A stretch of DNA of 31,497 nucleotides from Syntrophomonadaceae bacterium (GTDB lineage: Bacteria; Bacillota_D; Dethiobacteria; DTU022): contig PUNU01000015.1 of NCBI GenBank assembly GCA_003551865.1, positions 1 through 31,497 on the forward strand, written 5' to 3'. The notes below the pieces were generated by a model. That model saw nothing but the letters and a program-made list of their open reading frames with translations. It was not told the DNA's origin and made no database searches. Position numbers and translations under genes: made by a program. How positions within the stretch are numbered: position 1 is the stretch's first letter; each line of letters starts with the position of its first letter. This document shows, piece by piece, positions 24,329-31,338 of the stretch.

Positions 24329-24358
24329 ATTATAAGCGTTAAGTATATTTATCAGAAA
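24329..24358 (-). promoter_or_regulatory. Probable promoter upstream of ugd
   Basis: On the minus strand TTTCTG (24353-24358) and a perfect TATAAT (24329-24334) are 18 bases apart in an AT-rich patch between the epimerase stop and the ugd start. The -35 match is weak, so this rests mainly on the -10 box. Confidence 0.45.
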
Positions 24359-24363
24359 TATAA

Positions 24364-25278
24364 TTAATTAACGTGTCCCGAATTTTTCCACCAGCGGTAG
24401 GTTTCCCGCAGGCCGGTGCGCAGGTCATACTGCGGCTCAAAGCCCACCTCTTCGTTCAGCCTTCCGGTGTCGGCCACCAAAAACGGCGGGTCGTCGGCCG
24501 CCGCTGCCAGGGCGCCGAGCCTGATTTTTCCGGCCGAACCGGCCGCTTCGGCGGCCAGGCCGACCAGCTGTTTCAGCACTACCGGTTTGCCGGAGGCGAT
24601 ATTGACCGGTCCCACCCCTTCGCTTTCAAGCAGGGCCACCAAACCGGCGGCCGCGTCTTTCACGTACATATAATCGCGCACCTGCTCGCCGTGAGTGCAG
24701 AGCACCTCTTCGCCTTTTAAGAGCGCGCTCATCACCGCCGGGATCAGCCGCCCCTCGTGCTCGCCGGGGCCGTATAAAAAAAAGAGCCGCCCCCACGCCG
24801 TGCTGATACCGGCCTCGCGCCCGGCGGCGTCCACCATCGCCCGCAGGGCGTCTTTGCAGGTGCCGTAAAGTGTGTTCGGATTAAGCGGGGTGAGCTTTTC
24901 GTTGCAGTATCCGTATTGCCAGTCATACTCTGCGCAGCTGCCGGCCATCACCGCCCGCCGGCCGCCGCTGTCGAGAAAAGCCTGTAAAAGCCCAAGGCTC
25001 GACCTAACCCAGCGCAAATTCTCCAGGGAACGCCAATAAACCCCGCGAGTGACGTCCCAGGCCAGGTGCAGGAGGTACTCAGGCCGGGCATCGGCCATCA
25101 GGCGCAGTACATGTTCGCCGTTGTGCAGGTCGGCGTGGTGCCACTGCACCTGCTCCGGGTAGCTGCCGCGGTGGCTACTGGAGCTCACCGCATGTACGTT
25201 AAATCCCCGGGCCAATAGGGCTTCCAGGCAGTGTGAGCCGATAAAACCCCTGGCCCCGGTTAACAGAACCGTTTTCAT
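24364..25278 (-). CDS. NAD-dependent sugar epimerase/dehydratase family (4-keto-reductase candidate)
   Basis: This 304-residue extended short-chain dehydrogenase has LTGARGFIGSH (6-16), catalytic Ser114 in AGSCAEY, and the Tyr138-x3-Lys142 pair in YGTCKDA. Such enzymes act as 4-ketoreductases, epimerases or dehydratases. Coupled (ATGA overlap) to an RfbC-like epimerase, and with CDP-4-keto-6-deoxyglucose synthesis and a C-methyltransferase in the same locus, it most plausibly reduces the final 4-keto group of a CDP-6-deoxyhexose. The exact product stereochemistry cannot be read from sequence. Confidence 0.85.
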   Translation of the reverse strand: MKTVLLTGARGFIGSHCLEALLARGFNVHAVSSSSHRGSYPEQVQWHHADLHNGEHVLRLMADARPEYLLHLAWDVTRGVYWRSLENLRWVRSSLGLLQAFLDSGGRRAVMAGSCAEYDWQYGYCNEKLTPLNPNTLYGTCKDALRAMVDAAGREAGISTAWGRLFFLYGPGEHEGRLIPAVMSALLKGEEVLCTHGEQVRDYMYVKDAAAGLVALLESEGVGPVNIASGKPVVLKQLVGLAAEAAGSAGKIRLGALAAAADDPPFLVADTGRLNEEVGFEPQYDLRTGLRETYRWWKNSGHVN

Positions 25279-25805
25279 CCTTTAAAATCCGGCAGGCTGC
25301 GGTCCTTTTCCGAGATAATCGGATACTCAAAAGGCCACTTAATGCCGAATGCCGGATCGTCCCACCTCACTCCCCGGGCATATTCAGGCGCATAAAACTC
25401 GGACATCAGGTAATAGACAACCGTATCGTCTTCTAAAGTCTGAAAGCCGTGGGCAAATCCTTCCGGCACGTAGAGCAGGCGGCGGTTAATCTCGCTCAAC
25501 TCCACACCGACCCATCGGCGGTGGGTTTGCGAATCCTCGCGCAGGTCGATGATCACATCATAAAGTGCCCCCTTGACGCACTGCACCAGCTTCACCTCGG
25601 CTTTGGGCGGCACCTGGTAGTGCATCCCCCGCAGCACCCCCCGGCTGCGGTTGTAGGAAATGTTGGCCTGAGCAATCTCAATATTCAGGTTATATTCGGC
25701 AAATTCCTGCCGGCAAAAAGTGCGGGCAAAATACCCTCGTTCGTCTTCTTTCGTATCCAGCTCGATCACGTATGCCCCCTTCAGGGCGGTTTCAATAAAC
25801 TGCAT
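25275..25805 (-). CDS. rfbC: RfbC-like 4-keto-6-deoxysugar 3,5-(or 5-)epimerase
   Basis: This 176-residue cupin has the RfbC motifs RGVLRGMHYQ with catalytic His62, Lys72, FAHGFQ (His119) and the Tyr131-Tyr132 pair in VVYYLM. The family epimerises C3 and/or C5 of nucleotide-linked 4-keto-6-deoxyhexoses. RfbA, RfbB and RfbD are absent here, while RfbF and RfbG are present, so the substrate is predicted to be CDP-linked and not dTDP-linked. The gene ends in a four-base ATGA overlap with the following reductase gene. The ATG start is unambiguous. Confidence 0.88.
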   Translation of the reverse strand: MQFIETALKGAYVIELDTKEDERGYFARTFCRQEFAEYNLNIEIAQANISYNRSRGVLRGMHYQVPPKAEVKLVQCVKGALYDVIIDLREDSQTHRRWVGVELSEINRRLLYVPEGFAHGFQTLEDDTVVYYLMSEFYAPEYARGVRWDDPAFGIKWPFEYPIISEKDRSLPDFKG

Positions 25806-25933
25806 CGCTAATCTTAAACCTCCACAGCCCCCCGGCCTGCCGCCGCCTTTAAACGGCTGGTCGGTTCTCCGCCGGTGTTCGCTTCATAAACCTCCCGGGC
25901 ACAGGAGCTAACTATTACAAAGCGGCGCCTTCT

Positions 25934-26482
25934 TTATCGGAAAAACACCGCCCTTACCTCTTCTATAGTCGGCTCGATGTCCTCAATCAGCTCCAGCACC
26001 TTTTCTGACTGTTCCATGTCGAGCTCGCCATCGTTGCGATCGATCATCTCGATAGTTCCGGTTACTTCCGCCCGGAGCTCATCTAACTTTTCCAGCGCGG
26101 CGTTTACTTCTTCTCCCTCAAGCACCCATTCCGACTGATCGCGCACCACCACGACCTCCCATTCGGCAATTTCTTCTTCCGTGGGAAAGTCATTTTCCCT
26201 GTATTTATCGCTCACGGCCTCGATGTTTTCTTTGTGCTCTTTAAGCCATTCGCGCCTTTCTTCGTCGTAGGTAAGGGGCAGATCCTCTTCGTAATATTCA
26301 CGTACCCAGCCCTTAAGATCGGGGATGGTATCACGCAGTGCCGTACTCATTTCCTCAACATATTGGTTGACCGCTCTTAAAGCTGCCTCGTCGAACACTT
26401 CCTCTTCTTCTTCCGGCAAACAGCCCCACGGGGGCAAAAAAACAAAAAACAGCGGCAGCAAAAAACACAAGCTTTTCTTCAA
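25934..26482 (-). CDS. Small acidic putative lipoprotein
   Basis: This 182-residue protein has a signal peptide (MKKSLCFLLPLFFVFLPPW) ending GC at Cys21. PWGC is a poor but possible lipobox. The mature part is very acidic, begins with a run of five Glu, and is predicted mostly helical with repeated charged heptad-like stretches. I do not recognise a family. The start is TTG with GGGGCGGG five bases upstream. It sits between the C-methyltransferase and the epimerase pair, which hints at a surface role, but nothing in the sequence defines a function. Confidence 0.7.
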   Translation of the reverse strand: MKKSLCFLLPLFFVFLPPWGCLPEEEEEVFDEAALRAVNQYVEEMSTALRDTIPDLKGWVREYYEEDLPLTYDEERREWLKEHKENIEAVSDKYRENDFPTEEEIAEWEVVVVRDQSEWVLEGEEVNAALEKLDELRAEVTGTIEMIDRNDGELDMEQSEKVLELIEDIEPTIEEVRAVFFR

Positions 26483-26606
26483 TTAAACCCGCCCCTTTAT
26501 CTGCCATAATATCCATAATCGAAAAGCGCAGAAAAGAGCGCTTCAAGCCGGACCCCGGCTTTACCCGGCTGCTCCAACCGGTGCGCTCCATCCATCTCAG
26601 ACGACC

Positions 26607-27854
26607 TTAAAAAACCTTTACTTCCGGGATTAACACCATGAGCTTGCCGCCCCACTCCCTGATCCCGGCCATCTGTCCGCTGATCTCTTCTTCCAGGTTC
26701 CAGGGTAAAATGATCAGGTAATCGGGTTTCTCTACAAAAACTTTCTCCGGCGCGTAGACCGGGATGCGACTGCCGGGCAAATAGCGCCCCTGCTTGTGTG
26801 GGCTGCGGTCGACGGTGAAGTCGATAAAATCGGTGCCCACCCCCAGGTAGTTAAGCAGGGTGTTGCCCTTGGCCGGGGCTCCGTAGCCGGCTATAGTGCT
26901 TCCTTCTTCTTTGAGCCCGATTAAAAACTTTAAGATCTCGCGCTTGGCTTTGTACACTTTTTGCCCGAAATGCAAATAAGTATCGAGCTCGGTCAAGCCT
27001 CTCTTTCTCTCTTTATCTAAAAGCTCCGTCAGGTGCTCAGTGCGGCTGAACCCTTCCGCTTCCGCGTGGCGGGCGTAAATGCGCAGGGAACCCCCGTGGG
27101 TGGACAGCTCCTCTGCATCGAACAGGGGCAGGCCGTGCGCGCCGAATATCTTATCCGCCGTGGTCAGGGAAAAGTAAGAGTAGTGTTCATGGTAGATAGT
27201 GTCAAACTGGTTCTGTTCGAGTAACCTGAGCAAGTGGGGAAACTCCATGCTGATCACCCCGCCCGGCTTGAGCATTTTCTTTAAGCCGATCATCAGGTTG
27301 TTCAATCGCGGGATATGGGCCAGCACATTGTTGCCGACAATTAAGTCCGCCTGCCTGCCCTCCTTGGCCAGCTCGCCGGCCAGTGCGCTGTTAAAGAAGC
27401 GGACCTTCGTGTCAATGCCCTCTTTCCTGGCCGCCCGGGCCACGTTGGCCGCCGGCTCGATGCCCAGTACCGGGACATCTGCTTCCTTAAAATAACGCAG
27501 CAGGTAGCCGTCGTTACTGCCGATTTCGATCACCCTGCTGCTGCTTCCCAGGTTAAAGCGCTCTACCGCTTCAAGAGCAAAATTCTTCGCATGTTCCAGC
27601 CAGCTTTCCGAAAAGGAAGAGAAGTAGGGGTAATCGCTGAAGATCTCCCCAGGACTGCTCAGTTCTTCCAGCTGGACCAGCAAACACGATGAACAGACAA
27701 AAACATGCAGGGGGTAAAAAGGCTCCATTTCCGTAAGCTCCGCGGGCTCAAGATAAGAGTTGGCCAGGGGTGAAACCCCCAGGTCGGCAAATGTATGCTC
27801 AAGCTCGGTCTTACAAAACCTGCACCGTCTGTTCTCCGTCTCCTTTACTCTCAT
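26607..27854 (-). CDS. TylCIII/TcaB9-type sugar C-methyltransferase
   Basis: This 415-residue three-domain protein has an N-terminal zinc site formed by Cys11/Cys14 and Cys54/Cys57. A SAM-binding domain follows with RVIEIGSNDGYL (107-118), and then a C-terminal Rossmann-like domain (STIAGYGAPAKGNTLLN). The catalytic segment YHEHYSY (221-227), His180 in NNVLAH and Tyr75 match the positions known for TcaB9, which methylates C3 of a 4-keto-deoxysugar. It probably adds a C-methyl branch to the RfbG product. The ATG is preceded by GGGGGA. The stop precedes the lipoprotein gene by about 120 bases. Confidence 0.9.
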   Translation of the reverse strand: MRVKETENRRCRFCKTELEHTFADLGVSPLANSYLEPAELTEMEPFYPLHVFVCSSCLLVQLEELSSPGEIFSDYPYFSSFSESWLEHAKNFALEAVERFNLGSSSRVIEIGSNDGYLLRYFKEADVPVLGIEPAANVARAARKEGIDTKVRFFNSALAGELAKEGRQADLIVGNNVLAHIPRLNNLMIGLKKMLKPGGVISMEFPHLLRLLEQNQFDTIYHEHYSYFSLTTADKIFGAHGLPLFDAEELSTHGGSLRIYARHAEAEGFSRTEHLTELLDKERKRGLTELDTYLHFGQKVYKAKREILKFLIGLKEEGSTIAGYGAPAKGNTLLNYLGVGTDFIDFTVDRSPHKQGRYLPGSRIPVYAPEKVFVEKPDYLIILPWNLEEEISGQMAGIREWGGKLMVLIPEVKVF

Positions 27855-27881
27855 TCATATCCCCCGGGCTTAAATAATCTA

Positions 27882-28553
27882 TCAGTTCGCTTCCGCCGAC
27901 TCCACTGGTATCCGCATCACGTCGTAAAGTCTGCCCCGGACCATCAGCCGGTAGTCGGGGTTGACCACGTGCGGCGGCTCGCAGGTCTGCAGGGTAATGG
28001 CCGGGTATTCGGTGGAGCTTATCGGTTCCCAGTCGTTCTCGTCGAAAACTTCCACCCACTCCACGTGGTAAATAAAGCGGTAGCCGTCCACTTCCAGGTA
28101 GATCTCGTCGCCCTCTTCCAGCTTGTCAATATCCAAAAAGAAATTCCAGTGGCCGGCCCGGTGTCCGGCAAAAGCGACGTTTCCACCCTTGGTACTCGGT
28201 AGATCGCTCATCTGGAAGTGGGTCGGGCCCTGATCGAGCAGGGCTTCATCAAATACGTCGCCCCCACCCACGGCCATCAGGTCCATGCCGATGCTGGGCG
28301 CAATCAACCGCATCGGCTGCCACTCTTCAATAGTCACCGCCTCCATCTCGTCGACCAGGTTGCGGAAACCGGCTGTGGCCTCGAATTCCTCGCGCAGCTG
28401 GGCCTGCTGGTAGCGGACATAGAGATACTCAAAACCAGCATAACCGAAAACACCGAGCCCGGAGACAATTAAAACTACGGCCAGGTATTTATAGATCTTC
28501 GCCGCCCGGTCGGCCTTCTTCCTTTTTCTCATTTCCCTGCGCGATTGGCGCAT
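27882..28553 (-). CDS. Sortase (class D-like), copy 1
   Basis: This 223-residue membrane-anchored sortase has a basic N-terminus (MRQSRREMRKRKK), one membrane helix (about 22-42), and the transpeptidase domain with His131 in AGHRAGHW, Cys191 in TLQTCEP and Arg202 in DYRLMVRG. It joins surface proteins to the wall or to each other through a sorting signal. The start is ATG 28553 with GGGGAGG seven bases upstream. It is clearly paralogous to the sortase at 29357-30106. No protein with an LPxTG-like tail is encoded in the window, so the substrates lie elsewhere. Confidence 0.92.
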   Translation of the reverse strand: MRQSRREMRKRKKADRAAKIYKYLAVVLIVSGLGVFGYAGFEYLYVRYQQAQLREEFEATAGFRNLVDEMEAVTIEEWQPMRLIAPSIGMDLMAVGGGDVFDEALLDQGPTHFQMSDLPSTKGGNVAFAGHRAGHWNFFLDIDKLEEGDEIYLEVDGYRFIYHVEWVEVFDENDWEPISSTEYPAITLQTCEPPHVVNPDYRLMVRGRLYDVMRIPVESAEAN

Positions 28554-28592
28554 GGTTTTTCCTCCCCGTTCTTTTAAGATGGCCAACCTTTT

Positions 28593-29240
28593 CTATCTCT
28601 CGTTGTAAAGCCCGTGCAATATGGAATCGTAACTAGCGCTAATCTCCTTTTCCGTGCTACCGCCGCCGAAGCTCATCACCTTGGCCGGCTCGGCCAGGCG
28701 CTCCTTAATTACCGGAGCACTACCTTCATCGCCGGCCACAATGCGGTCCGCTTTTTCGTAAGCCTGCTCCTCCAGCCTGCTCAGCGCCCTGACTGCCAGG
28801 GAGTTTTTCACTCTGCCCCGCTCCACCGGCACGTCCGGCCACAGCTCTCTTACTTCCATCACCAGGGGCGCTTTAAAATACTCTTTAAGCCGCATGGCAG
28901 GCAGGGCCACCGTCAAAGGCGGCGAGGCGGCCAGAATCAACTCCGGCCGGGGTAGGACCCGCCCCTGCTGTTCAACCAGCCGGGCAAAACGCAGCCAGGA
29001 AACAAGCTTTTTCAACCGGCTCATCCCCGGCTCCAGGGCAACATTAAATGCAACAATGCCCAGCCCATCTTTCTGCACCAGGCCGAGCCTATTTTTGCCC
29101 AGCTCCAGGTTTAAACCGTTTTTTGTGGTCAGAACCGTTACTTCATGGCCCCGGGCGCTCAACTCCCGGCCCAGCTTGTAGAAACGATCTTCCCCCGGCC
29201 CGGGCGGGCTTAGCTGCTGGGCGATCATATATATATACAT
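28593..29240 (-). CDS. Half-length GT4 glycosyltransferase (N-terminal domain only)
   Basis: This 215-residue protein resembles the N-terminal acceptor domain of WbuB-like GT4 enzymes: GHEVTVLTT near residue 32, LILAASPPLT, and FKAPLVMEVRELWPDVPVE. Full-length relatives are about 400 residues and have a C-terminal nucleotide-sugar domain, which is entirely missing. The last residues after VMSFGGGS are no longer family-like. It is therefore probably a truncated, inactive enzyme, unless it works with a separate partner. It has its own promoter and AAAGG eight bases before the ATG. It separates the two sortase genes. Confidence 0.75.
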   Translation of the reverse strand: MYIYMIAQQLSPPGPGEDRFYKLGRELSARGHEVTVLTTKNGLNLELGKNRLGLVQKDGLGIVAFNVALEPGMSRLKKLVSWLRFARLVEQQGRVLPRPELILAASPPLTVALPAMRLKEYFKAPLVMEVRELWPDVPVERGRVKNSLAVRALSRLEEQAYEKADRIVAGDEGSAPVIKERLAEPAKVMSFGGGSTEKEISASYDSILHGLYNER

Positions 29241-29285
29241 TAAATTACCTTTCAGTTATTTTATTAAACCGACTTTTATACCAAT

Positions 29286-29315
29286 ATTATACACCAGTCT
29301 GGCAAGATACTGCAA
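29286..29315 (-). promoter_or_regulatory. Promoter upstream of the truncated glycosyltransferase
   Basis: On the minus strand TTGCAG (29310-29315) and TATAAT (29286-29291) are 18 bases apart, about 45 bases before the ATG. The gap after the sortase-2 stop is AT-rich and has room for this promoter. Confidence 0.6.
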
Positions 29316-29356
29316 AAATAATCACAATTTACCTGAACATACCAAAACTCATTCCT

Positions 29357-30106
29357 TTAATCCACTTCCGGGGTTTCCGGCATTTCTTCTTCCGCCGCCA
29401 GGGTGGTTACTTCTTTTAAAACTCCTCTGGCGTTTAAGCGGTACGGCGGGTTGGCCACCCCCAAAGGCGTGCAGGTCTGCAGGGTGATCACCGGCTCTTC
29501 GGTGCTGTAGAACATGGTCCAGTCGTGGGCGTCAACCTGCACCACCCGGTCCACCAGGTAGGTGAAGCGGTAGCCTTCCATCTCCAGGTGGATTTCATCG
29601 CCTTCCTCCAGCTCATCGAGGTGGCGGAAAAAGTTCCAGTGGCCGGCGCGGTGGCCGGAGATCACCACATTGCCCCCCTCATTGCTGGGCAGATCGCTCA
29701 ACTGGTAATGAACCGGGCCTTTGTCCAGTAACGGTTTTAGGTCATCAAGCCACTGCTGGTAATCCTCCCGGGAAAACTCATACGGCATACTGCCCATCTC
29801 TTCCCTGTCGTACGTATCGGCATCGCTTACCACCATCAAATCGGTATCGATGGCCGGTATGATCAGCCGCATTGTTCCATATTCGCTGATCTCCACCCTG
29901 TCTCCATGGATATTTCGAAAACCGGCCGTGGCCTCATGCGCTTCCCGCAAAGCGGCCTGCTCCCGCTGCAGGCTCAGCCACTGGTAGCCGCTGTAGCCGA
30001 TGAACATAAGGCCGGCGGCAATTAAAATTACGGCCAAAGACCGGAAAATTTTCGACTTGCTCCCGGACTTCTTTTTTCTTCTACCGGTTCTCCTTGAATC
30101 AACCAT
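29357..30106 (-). CDS. Sortase (class D-like), copy 2
   Basis: This 249-residue sortase has a very basic start, a membrane helix (about 22-42), and catalytic His152 in SGHRAGHW, Cys212 in TLQTCTP and Arg223 in PPYRLNARG. It is a close paralogue of copy 1, with the same EATAGFRN, SDLPS and LEEGDEI segments. It has an extra insert of about 20 residues before the catalytic domain (YEFSREDYQQWLDDLKP) and an acidic C-terminal tail. Two active-looking sortases this close may split substrates or polymerise and anchor in sequence. The ATG has GGGAGG 12 bases upstream, a rather long spacing. Confidence 0.92.
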   Translation of the reverse strand: MVDSRRTGRRKKKSGSKSKIFRSLAVILIAAGLMFIGYSGYQWLSLQREQAALREAHEATAGFRNIHGDRVEISEYGTMRLIIPAIDTDLMVVSDADTYDREEMGSMPYEFSREDYQQWLDDLKPLLDKGPVHYQLSDLPSNEGGNVVISGHRAGHWNFFRHLDELEEGDEIHLEMEGYRFTYLVDRVVQVDAHDWTMFYSTEEPVITLQTCTPLGVANPPYRLNARGVLKEVTTLAAEEEMPETPEVD

Positions 30107-30171
30107 CCCGCAATTATTCCTCCCTGTAATACCCTGTTTGTTTTGTCCTGCATTCTTTCTTCTACAACGTT

Positions 30172-30177
30172 ATTATA
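30172..30177 (-). promoter_or_regulatory. -10 box candidate for sortase copy 2
   Basis: A perfect TATAAT on the minus strand lies about 65 bases before the sortase start, in an AT-rich stretch. No convincing -35 was found at 16-18 bases. Confidence 0.35.
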
Positions 30178-30201
30178 CAGCATTAATGCAAACTTTATTA
30201 C

Positions 30202-30227
30202 AAAAAAAACACCCTGAATTCCAGGGC
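30202..30227 (-). terminator. Intrinsic terminator after the Rpn fragment
   Basis: On the minus strand a CCCTG/CAGGG stem with a five-base loop, extendable by one G-T pair, is followed by eight T residues. It lies just after the stop of the nuclease fragment and would end transcripts before the sortase unit. Confidence 0.7.
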
Positions 30228-30238
30228 ATCAAAAGACA

Positions 30239-30460
30239 TTATTCAAGCATTTTCCTCTCTGCTTCTTTTTTTGAGATGCTCCTGAATAAATCTCTCCAAA
30301 CTTCAGTCATATACAGCAGTAACCGGTACGGAATCAGGTAATCCACCCTGGACTGCAATTCCAGCAATATATAAAATATCACACCTCTATCTTTCATTTG
30401 GGCACGGTAAACCACATCTGCCTCTTTGCTCCTAAAATCCTGATGCGGTTTATCATATTT
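30239..30460 (-). pseudogene. Rpn-family (YhgA-like) recombination-promoting nuclease fragment
   Basis: A 73-codon open frame without a start codon encodes the conserved core of Rpn/YhgA-like PD-(D/E)xK nucleases: DFRSKEADVVYRAQMKD, VIFYILLELQSRVDYLIPYR and YMTEVWRDLF. The Asp of EADVV and the ExQ of LELQS are active-site residues of this family and are intact. The N-terminal domain and the long C-terminal half (family length about 300) are missing. It is a degraded copy of a multicopy mobile-type gene, now followed by a terminator. Confidence 0.8.
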
Positions 30461-30463
30461 TCA

Positions 30464-30906
30464 GCCCAACTGATATCTTTATTGTATACCAGCGGGGACT
30501 GCGAGTTAAGGGGTTTGAGCAAAAGTTACCTTGCCACCCTATTTCTACCGGGCATTGTTGTTGCAAGACTACAACTACCCTATCAGCTGTAAATATTGCC
30601 ACCTAATTTCTGCCGGCCGGCTGCAAAACATGGTCAGCCCTGACAGTTTTTTTACCCATACTTATTTGCTGGGATGGTTCCTGTTGACGGGGTGGCTTTT
30701 TTCGGCGGAACAACTGCTTTCGGTAGGATGACTGCTGCCGACCTGCACCGCGGCCGGGTTGCCGGAAGGCCAGAAAAGAACCAGCTTGTTTTTGATCTCG
30801 CCGCGGATAGCTCCCTCGAGGAGGTGGCAAAGGAGCGAGCAATACTCTTCCATGGAGCGGTAACGCTGTACTGTGAAGATGAGGAGTGTGCATGGATCGG
30901 CTTTCT
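30464..30906. other. Non-coding or decayed stretch; possible 82-codon frame
   Basis: No recognised gene is present. On the minus strand an 82-codon frame from a GTG at 30910 overlaps the hepT stop and contains MEEYCSLLCHLLEGAIRGEI. On the plus strand 30674-30958 is also open. Neither has a good ribosome-binding site nor matches a family I know. The segment also contains the repeats at 30531-30618. It is best regarded as decayed DNA between the hepT module and the Rpn fragment. Confidence 0.35.
30531..30618. repeat. Two imperfect 23-bp direct repeats
   Basis: TTGCCACCCTATTTCTACCG and the three following bases (30531-30553) recur with 19 of 23 matches at 30596-30618. A related CCACCCTATTT lies at about 21522-21532, next to the GAF-GGDEF pseudogene. 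They flank decayed genes and may be footprints of the same kind of element or of shared upstream regions. Confidence 0.45.
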
Positions 30907-31338
30907 TCACCTAGTATTTTCCAGGTATTTTTCCAGGTACTCCATATACCTTAAATAATGCTTAAGAGTCTCTCGTATTGAAGCATGGACAAGGCGGTCA
31001 TCTACTTTTTGGTATTCGTGAACAATTATATTTCTCATCCCGGTAGAAGGGGCGATTTGCAAAGCAAAGTCCATCGGAAAAACATTGTATTCTGCCATTT
31101 TGATAAAAGATGAATAATAATCGGTCGGAGTTTCTTTGCTAATCATTTTCAATACCATATTATTTATATCCGTTGCTGTTTCCACGATTAGCTGCAGCAA
31201 CCGTTCTACAGTTCTTCTGTACAAATTGCTGCTGCAATATTCTTCATAGGTAATATGTTGAAATTCTGTTAACTCCCTGTAGTAGGACTGCAGAGCGGAA
31301 AGTTTTTCCTGCAGTATTTCTTTATCCGGACTGTTCAT
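30907..31338 (-). CDS. hepT: HepT-like toxin (HEPN domain)
   Basis: This 143-residue all-helical protein has the HEPN RNase signature R-x4-H-x-Y at Arg102, His107 and Tyr109 (RNIIVHEYQKVD). HepT toxins pair with MntA nucleotidyltransferase antitoxins, which modify the tyrosine of this motif. The upstream partial gene overlaps it by 17 bases and would be mntA. All three motif residues are present, so the toxin looks functional. The module is AT-rich compared with the sugar genes and probably acquired. Confidence 0.88.
   Translation of the reverse strand: MNSPDKEILQEKLSALQSYYRELTEFQHITYEEYCSSNLYRRTVERLLQLIVETATDINNMVLKMISKETPTDYYSSFIKMAEYNVFPMDFALQIAPSTGMRNIIVHEYQKVDDRLVHASIRETLKHYLRYMEYLEKYLENTR

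Noticed and set aside
24364..25805. dTDP-rhamnose pathway
   Set aside because: RfbC-like and reductase genes are present, but RfbA, RfbB and a clear RfbD are missing, while RfbF and RfbG supply a CDP-linked 4-keto sugar.
29357..30106. Sortase substrate encoded in the window
   Set aside because: No predicted protein ends with an LPxTG-like motif, hydrophobic helix and basic tail.
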